The notes under the pieces: model-generated
Seen by the model: the letters and a program-made list of their open reading frames with translations, nothing else
Told to the model about the DNA's origin: nothing
Database searches by the model: none
Translations under genes and position numbers: made by a program
Shown: positions 1 to 7,250 of the stretch, piece after piece
Layout of the letters: every line of letters starts with the position of its first letter
Position numbering within the stretch: the first letter of the stretch is position 1
Origin: an uncultured Muribaculaceae bacterium
GTDB taxonomy: Bacteria > Bacteroidota > Bacteroidia > Bacteroidales > Muribaculaceae
Reading direction: 5' to 3'
DNA: 53,763 bases
NCBI GenBank assembly: GCA_904501735.1
Contig: CAJGBY010000015.1
Location: 1 to 53,763, forward strand

Positions 1-1
1 C

Positions 2-973
2 TATAACATTCTTCTCAATGCTGAAACTATCAAGATAGACAAGGTAGTTGACAGCTACACGGCCGAAGTATCGGACACTAACGAAAGTAATTACATAGAG
101 GCTTCTAATGTTCGCTACAAGGAGTGTGAACATAATATGTGGAAGTTCTACTCGTGTCCTTGGTTCTTGCGTGACGCTACTCCCGTAGTCTATGAAACAC
201 TGACTGCTCTTATCAATGCCAATAAGCAGTATGCTCGTGTTCGCTCTTATCATCGTGGTACGAATGTGAACAACATTCTCTATGCAAAAGATGTGGACGC
301 GTACTTCGTTATTCGCTGTATTCGCAATGAGTATGCCGGCACTAACTCTCTCGGTCGTGAAATCTATGACCGAATATGTGTGCTTCAGCCGATAAATGTG
401 TTCGGAGATAAAATCGTGGACGAAAATAACGAGGACGCTATTGAATTGGACTTCGTTCCAGCTTGGATTGATGAAACTGAACCGACAAAGGGAAATTGTC
501 TGTTCCTTGACATTCCTGGATATGATGAAGAAGAAAGTTCTACTTCAGGCACTCGCCCCGATGATAGCGAAGATACGGAGTCTAAAATCTATCAGCCTTT
601 GGCTATGCAAAGGTTACAAAATGGCGAACAAACAGAAAAATCGGAATATTTCGACAGAATATATCTCGCTTTTTGGGACGGAGTCAATCGCAATGTAGGC
701 AAATTGCCTTGTCCTAATATCGACCATTTTGTTGTGCGTGAAGATTGGTCTCACTACATCGCTAATGGCACTCTTCGATTGCAAGGCAGTGCCAAGTTCA
801 AAATCAATCCTAAGCAGAAGTTCAATTTCTCGTTTATCTCCGACTCAATCCCCAATGCTCGCTCGGTATTCTTCATCAACGGAAGAAAATACCTGTGCGA
901 AAAAATAACTGCAACATTCACAGAAAACGGAATGTCGCAAATACTTAAAGGTTGTTTTTATATGTTAATTTGA
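2..973 (+). CDS. Phage-like structural protein, 5'-truncated
   Basis: The reading frame is open from the first bases of the window, so this is the last 323 residues of a longer protein; the ATG at 137 is probably internal. It has an acidic, Ser/Thr/Glu-rich spacer around window residues 175-200. It ends in a segment, INGRKYLCEKITATF followed by a Gly-Met-Ser-Gln turn, that reminds me of C-termini of tail or baseplate-type proteins in Bacteroidota prophages. No enzymatic motif, signal peptide or membrane segment is visible. The phage assignment rests on this resemblance from memory and on the odd, gene-poor DNA that follows. It could equally be a structural protein of another contractile or conjugative element. 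Confidence 0.45.
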   Translation, partial: YNILLNAETIKIDKVVDSYTAEVSDTNESNYIEASNVRYKECEHNMWKFYSCPWFLRDATPVVYETLTALINANKQYARVRSYHRGTNVNNILYAKDVDAYFVIRCIRNEYAGTNSLGREIYDRICVLQPINVFGDKIVDENNEDAIELDFVPAWIDETEPTKGNCLFLDIPGYDEEESSTSGTRPDDSEDTESKIYQPLAMQRLQNGEQTEKSEYFDRIYLAFWDGVNRNVGKLPCPNIDHFVVREDWSHYIANGTLRLQGSAKFKINPKQKFNFSFISDSIPNARSVFFINGRKYLCEKITATFTENGMSQILKGCFYMLI

Positions 974-1071
974 TTTGAGTTGTGAGAAATTTTAGTTAAA
1001 AGATGTATCTTTTTAGCTTTGTCTAAAATATGCTCAATTTTGGTCATTTTTTGAGTGATTTTCTAGTGCTT

Positions 1072-1119
1072 TTTGTGGTACATTTTGCCCAATTTGTGGT
1101 ACATCGTTTTTGTACCACA
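1072..1119. repeat. Two direct and one inverted copy of TGTGGTACA
   Basis: TTTGTGGTACAT occurs at 1072-1083 and again at 1093-1104, start points exactly 21 bases apart, or two helical turns. TGTACCACA follows in inverted orientation at 1111-1119. This phased arrangement suits a protein-binding array such as integrase arm sites or repressor operators. That function is inferred; the repeats themselves are plainly visible. Confidence 0.7.
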
Positions 1120-1182
1120 TTTGTAATTAACTATATATCAATGTGTTGCAAAATAAAATAAGACCGCATTCGGATCACGAAG

Positions 1183-1207
1183 GGGAGTTTTAACAAACTC
1201 CCTTTTT
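1183..1207 (+). terminator. Rho-independent terminator
   Basis: GGGAGTTT (1183-1190) and AAACTCCC (1195-1202) form a perfect 8-bp stem with a TAAC loop, followed by TTTTT. It would end transcription coming from the phage-like gene. Confidence 0.75.
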
Positions 1208-1255
1208 CCGGCTCTAAACTAAATGGAATTAACAATATTTTATTGATACATAGCT

Positions 1256-1394
1256 TGTTAAGTAGGCGGTGTGGCTTGGTCGCTTAACATGGACAGAGAG
1301 TGACTGAAAAAGCGATTACCTACCACTATTTCGCAAGTCTGCCTACCGGTAGGTAAGTGGTAGTCAGAAAAAAGAGCATTTTGTGCACAAAATG
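1256..1394. repeat. Cluster of inverted repeats and palindromes
   Basis: TGTTAAG (1256-1262) pairs with CTTAACA (1283-1289). CTACCACT (1320-1327) pairs with AGTGGTAG (1356-1363), and this pair encloses the perfect palindrome CCTACCGGTAGG (1342-1353). A perfect 18-base palindrome centred on GTGCAC spans 1377-1394. No coding frame explains them. They may be recombination, transfer or regulator sites, or a folded RNA. Confidence 0.6.
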
Positions 1395-1694
1395 AGCCGA
1401 AATGCAGTGAAAGAAATAAAGAAATTTTTTAGGAAAAGAAATAGTAAATTAAATAATTAATAACTTTTTTTGTAACTTTGCTATATAACTCTTGATTGGT
1501 ATACTATAGTGTTAACAATTACAAGACCATGGAATTAAAATAGTTGAAAATTCTCAAAAAAGAAAAAAATAAGATATTCTCCATTTACCATTGTTGTGAT
1601 GCTTGGGAAATAATTATTTTCGGCTGATACTTAGGTTGGATAAAGTAACAATACCTACTTCATTATTGCGAATTTAGAGTTCGTTGGTGAGGGT

Positions 1695-1702
1695 TATCTT
1701 TG
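1695..1702 (+). promoter_or_regulatory. Promoter -7 box for the zinc-ribbon gene
   Basis: TATCTTTG matches the Bacteroidota -7 consensus TAnnTTTG. It sits 44 bases before the ATG at 1747 and downstream of the alternative TTG at 1684, so it argues for the shorter protein. No clear -33 box was seen. Confidence 0.5.
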
Positions 1703-1746
1703 CATTAGATACTAAATGTGTAGGATTGAAAAAAGAAATATATAGT

Positions 1747-2031
1747 ATGGGATTTTTGATACAGTATAATTGTGGGAATTGTGGGTTTAAATCACCTAGG
1801 GAAATGGATATTTTAATAGATCCCTTAGGGATGACGGAGTTGTATATTTGCTCATGCAAGGAATGTAAATCTTTATTTCATAGGAAAAAGGATGGTTGCG
1901 GGAATGTGATAAACGAATGTCCTAAATGTGGCAATAAAAATATAGAAATACATGAAGATGTTTTGTCAATACCTTGTCCTTCTTGTGGGAATAGGGAGAT
2001 GCATTTGGAATGTATTGGGACTTGCTTTTAA
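1747..2031 (+). CDS. Small multi-CxxC zinc-ribbon-like protein
   Basis: A 94-residue protein of unknown function, built around Cys pairs: CGNCG near the N-terminus, CSCKEC in the middle, then CPKCG and CPSCG towards the C-terminus. That spacing suggests two treble-clef or rubredoxin-like zinc sites. There is no signal peptide, so it is probably cytoplasmic. The ATG at 1747 is preferred over an upstream TTG (1684) because the TATCTTTG box at 1695-1702 would put the transcription start inside the longer version. It stands alone between the repeat-rich interval and the HD-domain gene. It may be cargo of the neighbouring element or an ordinary chromosomal gene. Zinc binding is inferred from the cysteines only. 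Confidence 0.6.
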   Translation: MGFLIQYNCGNCGFKSPREMDILIDPLGMTELYICSCKECKSLFHRKKDGCGNVINECPKCGNKNIEIHEDVLSIPCPSCGNREMHLECIGTCF

Positions 2032-2096
2032 ATTTAAACGCATAATAAGCATAAATAAAGTGTGAATTTTTCATAGAATTAAAATAGAATAATCAT

Positions 2097-2693
2097 ATGC
2101 AAACGAAACGAGAAGAATTTAATGAACTTTTGCGAATGACAAATCGCGAGGGAGTAGAATATGTAATAGAAGACTTAACAAGTTTAGGCTTTTTTGAGGC
2201 ACCAGCTAGTTCTGTATTTCACTTAAATATAGAAGGTGGTTTGGTTGAACATTCACTAAATGTGTGTAAAGTAGCGTTGGAACTGCGTGATGTGATGATT
2301 AAACTGGATGATAGTTTAAGAGACTCACTTCCAAAGGATAGCGTTATAATAGCAAGTCTATTGCATGATGTTTGTAAATCGGATATTTACAAACCTGTGA
2401 TAAAGAAACAAAAGAATCAGTATGGAGTATGGGTTGATAAGCCCGGATATAACCTTGATTATAGTAATTTTCCGTTAGGACATGGAGAGAAATCGGTCAT
2501 AATGTTGCTTCGTAGTGGTTTAGATTTAAGTGACTATGAGATAATGGCTATTAGATGGCATATGCATTCATGGGATCTACCTTTTCAGTCTGCCGATATA
2601 AAAGCAAACTTAGATGCAGCAAAGAAGCAATGCCCATTAATTGCATTAATAATAGCTGCAGATGGACTGGCAGCAAACATGTTAGAAAAATAA
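2097..2693 (+). CDS. HD-domain phosphohydrolase-like protein
   Basis: 198 residues with the metal-binding pattern of the HD superfamily: H52 in EHSLNV, the H90-D91 doublet in SLLHDVCK, H129 in GHGEKS, H155/H157, and a final D189 in AADGLA. HD proteins hydrolyse phosphoesters such as nucleotides, cyclic nucleotides or RNA ends. This one resembles compact HD proteins related to the C-terminal half of YhaM-type 3'-5' exonucleases, but has no OB-fold, so the substrate is unknown. No signal peptide is present. The SanA-like gene begins 7-28 bases downstream depending on start, so the two may be co-transcribed, although no shared function is evident. Confidence 0.8.
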   Translation: MQTKREEFNELLRMTNREGVEYVIEDLTSLGFFEAPASSVFHLNIEGGLVEHSLNVCKVALELRDVMIKLDDSLRDSLPKDSVIIASLLHDVCKSDIYKPVIKKQKNQYGVWVDKPGYNLDYSNFPLGHGEKSVIMLLRSGLDLSDYEIMAIRWHMHSWDLPFQSADIKANLDAAKKQCPLIALIIAADGLAANMLEK

Positions 2694-2721
2694 TTTCATA
2701 ATGAATGAAGCTTGTTATACA

Positions 2722-3969
2722 ATGAAAAAACATAAGAAAACGATTTTGTGGTTAGTTGCAGTAGTGGTTGCTGCCATGTTCCTATTGTTACTAATTTGGG
2801 CATGTCACCATATGGTTGAGAGAAATGCCAGATTCAGGACTTACGACAAATATGATAAAATCCCACATAATAAGGTGGGGCTGTTGTTGGCTACATCGCC
2901 AATAACACCTGATGGTGAGCACAATTATAACTTTGATAATCGTATTAAAGCTGTGTATGAATTGTATTTGACTCGTAAAATAGATTTCATTATAGCCAGT
3001 GGTGGTGATTATACGCAAACACAAAAGAAAGGTTGTGATGAACCTAAAGCTATACTTGACTCATTGACATCTCTTGGAATACCGGAAAATAGAATTATTC
3101 TCGACTATGAAGGCACTCGAACTTTGAACTCAATAGCAAAAGCAAAGAAAGTATATGCATTGGAAAGTATGACTATTATTTCGCAGAAATATCATAATAA
3201 GCGTGCTATATACCTCGCTGACAAATATGGCATCCGAGCTATAGGCTATAATGCTGAACCTTCACATATTAGTAGTAATCGTGTGAAAAATTCTATTCGA
3301 GAATGCTTTGCAAGGGTGAAAATGTTCATGGATATATTGACCAATAATAAGCCAAGCATCAAAAATGATTCGATACGCATACCTGAAGAGTATGAGCTAT
3401 TCTATAAGGGAGATTTTCGTTGTTATATCAACTCAGTTAAAGGGCATATGGAGTCAGATATGATAGTTGGTAATTTTACTGGAAATGGAATAGATACTAT
3501 TTATGTGGATTGCAATTTTGATAAAAGTCGGCTGAGTAAAGCTGAGAGACAAAAGTATGGTATAGGTTTTGCTGGAGGAGGGAATTCTGATGAGTATAAT
3601 ATTTGTTACGCAGTATCTAATAATTCAGTTTTACCTCCTGTAGAACTATTTAACCCAAACGGTTTGGTTCTTGAGGGTGATTTAGATGGTGATGGAAAAG
3701 ATGAGTGGGGTTATCTATATGAATGGACATCAAGCCAATGGAGATATTATCGAGTTTATACTTTTGATACTAACAGTGGAACTTGGAAACACTTGTATTA
3801 TGGGGATTTACTTGATACATCGGAATTTATGAGGGCAAGTGGTAAAGAAGTTGTTGAAAAAGGGCCTCGCAAAGGATTGATAAAAATAAATTGGGAAGCG
3901 CATCATAGAATAGTTCTTGATACGATAGTTCAACCAACATACACTCCTATAACAAAAGACACTTGGTAA
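2722..3969 (+). CDS. SanA/ElyC/YdcF-type (DUF218) membrane protein with C-terminal extension
   Basis: One N-terminal membrane segment (a hydrophobic run after MKKHKK) anchors a DUF218 domain covering roughly residues 45-205. It shows the family landmarks: a GLLLATSP strand, FDNRIKAVYELY, an IASGGD turn, EPKAILDSLTSLGIPENRI, LDYEGTRTLNS and ISQKYHNKRA. SanA and ElyC relatives affect envelope integrity and peptidoglycan or lipid-carrier metabolism, but their reaction is not settled. About 200 further residues follow, including an Asp/Gly-rich segment DGDGKDEWG that resembles a calcium-binding FG-GAP or EF-hand-like loop. This extension is unusual for the family. The ATG at 2722 gives a cleaner signal anchor than the one at 2701. 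A shortened relative lies at 26076-26465. Confidence 0.75.
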   Translation: MKKHKKTILWLVAVVVAAMFLLLLIWACHHMVERNARFRTYDKYDKIPHNKVGLLLATSPITPDGEHNYNFDNRIKAVYELYLTRKIDFIIASGGDYTQTQKKGCDEPKAILDSLTSLGIPENRIILDYEGTRTLNSIAKAKKVYALESMTIISQKYHNKRAIYLADKYGIRAIGYNAEPSHISSNRVKNSIRECFARVKMFMDILTNNKPSIKNDSIRIPEEYELFYKGDFRCYINSVKGHMESDMIVGNFTGNGIDTIYVDCNFDKSRLSKAERQKYGIGFAGGGNSDEYNICYAVSNNSVLPPVELFNPNGLVLEGDLDGDGKDEWGYLYEWTSSQWRYYRVYTFDTNSGTWKHLYYGDLLDTSEFMRASGKEVVEKGPRKGLIKINWEAHHRIVLDTIVQPTYTPITKDTW

Positions 3970-4132
3970 CCCCGAATATTTAGGAATAGATAGCTATAGC
4001 AAATGTGACCATAGAAATATGGGTTCATATAACTAAGCCATGTTGTAGTGCAATGATTTAGATGACTAAATTCGTGATTTGCAGATAAATAGCATTGCAA
4101 ATGGAGTAAAATTGTTGATTTTGAATGAAAAA

Positions 4133-4163
4133 AGCAGCTTTGTGATTTATACACAAAGCTGCT
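4133..4163 (+). terminator. Strong hairpin, likely terminator
   Basis: AGCAGCTTTGTG (4133-4144) pairs perfectly with CACAAAGCTGCT (4152-4163), giving a 12-bp stem with a 7-base loop. The following T-run is interrupted (gatatttta). An A-run precedes the stem, so it could also act on the minus strand. Confidence 0.6.
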
Positions 4164-4230
4164 GATATTTTATCATCATTTATAAGGCAAAAGTTTTTGT
4201 TTAAATAGTTACTTTTTACATAAATGTTAT

Positions 4231-4238
4231 TAATTTTG
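4231..4238 (+). promoter_or_regulatory. Promoter -7 box for the WG-like lipoprotein
   Basis: TAATTTTG fits TAnnTTTG and lies 42 bases before the ATG at 4281. A TTTG further upstream (4196-4199) is too distant for a normal spacer. Confidence 0.4.
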
Positions 4239-4280
4239 TAATACCTTAAACAATGTATAAACATATAAAATTAAAATTGT

Positions 4281-5600
4281 ATGAGAATTGGTATTAAATT
4301 TTTTTTCTGTTTAGCTTTTTTAAATTTATTAGTTCTATTCTCTTGTGGAGGGGGTAAAACGCATTCTGGAGAAAGTGCTTTTGAGTCAGATGCATCAGTG
4401 ATTAGTTCTGAAGATAGAATACATGGAAAAGACTTCAAATGGAAATTCTTAACATTTTCTGATGGAACATATGGTGCGGAAGTTGAGGGAAATATTGTTT
4501 TAAGCAACTGTGAAGAAAAAGTATATAGTGAAGGCTATGATGGATGCTATATGTTCAAAACGCAAAAAGGTAACGATAAGTACTTATATGACATAAATGG
4601 GAATGAAATGTTTCATATAAATGGAATAGAATTTCTGAATGTTATGTCATATATGACAAATGATATTTTGAAAAATGGATATCTTCTAGTGGCGGATTTC
4701 GACGATAATGAAGGCGTATATAATCTTGATGGTAAAGAAATTATTTCACCTCAATTTTCATCAATTAGCCCAATATATTCAAATCTAAGTAATGGAGAGC
4801 GTGCTATATGGGGGTTTAAATGTGATAAACGAGATGATTATTCCACAAGTTATGTGTATGATTGGTATGGAAATTATGTTTTTTCAGGGAAATCACTATA
4901 CCAAGAATCAAATACTGGAGTTTTGCCATTATTTGGTGCAGAAAAAAATGGTGTATCAGGCTTGTATAATCATAAGGGAGAACGCATATTAAGAGAGGAT
5001 GATTATGATAGTTATGATATCGAAATTACAAATGAGGGTATGGCTTATATTGTTTTAGAAACTTATGAGGATTTAGAAGAATTTCGTGAGCAATCAGATT
5101 GTGAATGGATTGATATTAATGGAAATACATTAAAGCCCGTAGACGGGAGTAGGGATTTTTCGTTGTGGAATGAAAATTTAGAAATGACACGAAGAGCTAA
5201 AAGGGAACTAAGAGAGAATATGAAATCAATAAATAATGTCAAACCTCAACTTATAAATCACCATTCATCAGGGGCGTCTAATAATTGTGGTGGGCAAATT
5301 GATGGATATGTGAATTCTCCTGCTGTAATTAACCCAAATACTCCAACAGAAGACAACTCAAGGTGGGAACAACATTATAAAAGTACCTACGCAAAATATG
5401 AAAATAGAGTAATTGATTTATTTAACACATTAAATACTTTACAGACTACCTCTAACGGAGGAGCAACTTCATCATATGCAATTTCTGAGACAAAAGCAAG
5501 TATAAGAAATATTCAATCAGAAATGAAGAGAGTAAGAAACGAAGCACAACAACAAAATGTTTATATTTCAGTATCATCTTGGGAAACAGCAAGTTATTAA
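4281..5600 (+). CDS. WG-repeat-like lipoprotein
   Basis: 439 residues. The N-terminus is a lipoprotein signal ending in LFSC (Cys22), followed by a Gly-rich linker, so the mature protein should sit in the envelope. Residues about 50-290 carry irregular repeats of the type LYDINGNEMF, VYNLDGKEIISPQF, VYDWYGNYVF, SGLYNHKGERIL and WIDINGNTLKPV. These resemble WG repeats, which form beta-propeller or beta-strand arrays and probably bind other molecules. The last 80 residues are Asn/Gln/Ser-rich and helical, with a likely short coiled coil. It is flanked by its own promoter box and terminator, hence probably monocistronic. The function is unknown. Confidence 0.65.
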   Translation: MRIGIKFFFCLAFLNLLVLFSCGGGKTHSGESAFESDASVISSEDRIHGKDFKWKFLTFSDGTYGAEVEGNIVLSNCEEKVYSEGYDGCYMFKTQKGNDKYLYDINGNEMFHINGIEFLNVMSYMTNDILKNGYLLVADFDDNEGVYNLDGKEIISPQFSSISPIYSNLSNGERAIWGFKCDKRDDYSTSYVYDWYGNYVFSGKSLYQESNTGVLPLFGAEKNGVSGLYNHKGERILREDDYDSYDIEITNEGMAYIVLETYEDLEEFREQSDCEWIDINGNTLKPVDGSRDFSLWNENLEMTRRAKRELRENMKSINNVKPQLINHHSSGASNNCGGQIDGYVNSPAVINPNTPTEDNSRWEQHYKSTYAKYENRVIDLFNTLNTLQTTSNGGATSSYAISETKASIRNIQSEMKRVRNEAQQQNVYISVSSWETASY

Positions 5601-5608
5601 ATGACAAA

Positions 5609-5645
5609 ACGATAAGGCTCTATGGATTAGGGCTTTATCGTTTTA
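5609..5645 (+). terminator. Rho-independent terminator of the lipoprotein gene
   Basis: ACGATAAGGCTCTA (5609-5622) pairs with TAGGGCTTTATCGT (5628-5641), including G-U pairs, and is followed by TTT. Confidence 0.75.
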
Positions 5646-5733
5646 TATATTTAGGAGAAATCTTCGAATTCCATTGATACGGAAAATTCCGGTAAAAAGG
5701 AAAAGAATTTGGAATATATATAGGGAGGGTAAT

Positions 5734-5766
5734 AAAAAAAATGGCGAGGTGAGTCGCCATTTTTTT
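5734..5766. terminator. Bidirectional terminator ending the glycogen operon
   Basis: ATGGCGA (5741-5747) and TCGCCAT (5754-5760) are flanked by an A-run on the left and a T-run on the right. It therefore works on both strands and closes the minus-strand glycogen operon that ends at 5791. Confidence 0.8.
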
Positions 5767-5790
5767 GTTGATTGCTATGTGTGAAAGTTT

Positions 5791-7230
5791 TTATTTCTTT
5801 GCTTTCTTAGCTGGTTTTTCTTCAGCTTTGGCTACTGGAGCTTTTTCTGCTTTAGGCTTTGCTTGTTTTGGTTCTTTGGCAGCTTTAGCTTTCTTTGTGG
5901 TAGCTTTTTTTGCTGTAGCTTTAACTTCTTTAGGTTGAAGTTTTTCGAGTTTAGCTTGCAACTTGTCGATTTCCTTGTTCAACAATGTGATTTCGTCACC
6001 TTGGTTCTTGATAGTAGTGATGAGTGAGTTGAGCTCTTCGCTATCCATATCAACTGGGAACAATGAATTTACGCGACTGATGAAGTCGCCAAGAATGTTC
6101 ATATAGTTGGTGAACGCATCGAATGGAGAGTCGTAGATACCACGATTTACATCGATACCAGTGTTCTTAGTAGTCATGAAGCGGAAGTTGTTGCTTGCTT
6201 GCATGTAGCTCCAGTCTTGCTTGATGCGACGGTCGTTGCAAAGGTGTACTCTTTCGGCTACGCTATAAAGCTTGTCGAATGCTTCGCGTTGCATTACATT
6301 ACCAAGCCAGCAGCTTGTGTCGCGTTCTTCGTCGATCCAAGACATTGGATAAGGAACATCGATTTGGTCAACTGATTTAAGCTTGCTGATGATTTCGCTT
6401 GGAGTTGAGAAAGTGATGCCCTTTTCCTTAGCGCATTGTGGAAGTGCCTTAAGGAATTCAAGGATGTTAGAAGATAGAGGTTGAGACAAACCGATTGAAG
6501 AAAGCTCCATAAAGATGTTGATAACTTGTTCATCTTCAGGCATGTCTGCAATCCAGCCGATGTATTTGTCGGCGAATAGTGGATATTCAGCCCAATCAGA
6601 GTCGGCGAATCTCAAACTAATATCGTCGGAAAGTTTGAAATCGCGAAGAAGTAGCTTAAGCTTAGGGTTGTGAGCGCAGTGGTAAAGGTAGTGAGGGCTC
6701 TTCCAACCAAGTACATGCTTGGCGCCTTCGGTGAGCATACCTTTGAATCCCATGTCGGCAACCATGCTACCGATTTCGTTAGAATAGATAAGTCCTGAGT
6801 TACGGAACACCTTAGGAGCTTTGCCGAACATTTGTGTAATCTTAGTGCGCATGTTTTCGACATCTTCGCGGAAGCATTCTTCGTTGGCAAGAGAAGATAG
6901 ACCGTGAGAATAAGGTTCGCAAAGGAATTCGCAGCAACCAGTGTCGTTTAGTTGATGTAGAAGCTCGATTACAGAAGGAGCATACATTTCTAATTGTTCA
7001 AGACCAACACCAGAAACTGAAACTGCAACCTTGAACGCACCATTATTGTTCTTAGCCATCTCAATAAGAGTGTTAAGAGCAGGAATGTAAGAGCGTTCAG
7101 CTATTTCGTTGATACTGCGTTCGTTTTCGTAGTCGTCGTAGTAGTAATGGTCGCGACCGATGTCGAAGCAACGGTAACGTTTTAGATGTATTATTTGATG
7201 TATTTCAAAATATAGACAAATTGTTTTCAT
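5791..7230 (-). CDS. GH57 alpha-amylase-like protein with substituted catalytic motifs
   Basis: 479 residues, last gene of the glycogen operon. It opens with the GH57 signature region FEIHQIIH (His11-Gln12) and keeps the family's overall pattern: CEFLCEPYSHG around 100-110, MLTEGAKHVLGW around 165-176, LKLLLRDFKLSDDISLRF. GH57 enzymes use a Glu nucleophile and an Asp acid/base. The nucleophile motif (an [N/L]TE triplet in active relatives) reads FRNSGLIY here, with Gly146. The Asp region (a D-x-E-x-F-G type motif) reads FMELSSIG, with Glu242. Both positions thus appear lost, as in GH57 alpha-amylase-like homologues reported from Bacteroidota. Residues about 400-435 form a coiled coil, and the final 45 are a Lys/Ala-rich tail. 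It is more likely a binding or scaffold protein for glycogen than an amylase. Confidence 0.85.
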   Translation of the reverse strand: MKTICLYFEIHQIIHLKRYRCFDIGRDHYYYDDYENERSINEIAERSYIPALNTLIEMAKNNNGAFKVAVSVSGVGLEQLEMYAPSVIELLHQLNDTGCCEFLCEPYSHGLSSLANEECFREDVENMRTKITQMFGKAPKVFRNSGLIYSNEIGSMVADMGFKGMLTEGAKHVLGWKSPHYLYHCAHNPKLKLLLRDFKLSDDISLRFADSDWAEYPLFADKYIGWIADMPEDEQVINIFMELSSIGLSQPLSSNILEFLKALPQCAKEKGITFSTPSEIISKLKSVDQIDVPYPMSWIDEERDTSCWLGNVMQREAFDKLYSVAERVHLCNDRRIKQDWSYMQASNNFRFMTTKNTGIDVNRGIYDSPFDAFTNYMNILGDFISRVNSLFPVDMDSEELNSLITTIKNQGDEITLLNKEIDKLQAKLEKLQPKEVKATAKKATTKKAKAAKEPKQAKPKAEKAPVAKAEEKPAKKAKK

Positions 7231-7250
7231 ATCTATTAGTTTGTTAGAGA

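Larger units (their letters stand above)
1..1207. mobile_element. Probable end of an integrated phage-like element
   Basis: This is an inference. The window opens inside a gene whose C-terminal part resembles structural proteins of Bacteroidota prophages. It is followed by AT-rich DNA with repeated GTGGTACA motifs and a terminator, and after that by ordinary chromosomal genes. No integrase, transposase or target-site duplication is visible, so the right-hand boundary is arbitrary and is set at the terminator. The left part of the element lies outside the window. Confidence 0.3.
974..1746. other. Gene-poor interval rich in repeats and palindromes
   Basis: No credible gene lies here. The interval holds a short hairpin at 998-1013, three copies of a GTGGTACA motif (1072-1119), a terminator (1183-1207), several inverted repeats (1256-1394), an isolated TAACTTTG box at 1473-1480 that leads into no ORF, and the promoter of the next gene. 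The DNA is strongly AT-rich from about 1400 onward. Confidence 0.6.
3970..4280. other. Intergenic interval without a gene
   Basis: AT-rich spacer. It contains the hairpin at 4133-4163 and a TAATTTTG box at 4231-4238. Short open frames on the minus strand have no protein-like composition and no start signals. Confidence 0.6.

Noticed and set aside
396..698. 100-residue overlapping frame
   Set aside because: Alternative frame inside the phage-like gene, which is open from the window edge.
1141..1210. Possible tRNA remnant or attachment site near the GGATCACGAAGG segment
   Set aside because: No acceptor or T-arm pairing could be built; only the terminator stem is real.
3930..4264. Two short minus-strand frames after the SanA-like gene
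   Set aside because: AT-rich, Tyr/His/Cys-rich composition and no promoter or start signal.
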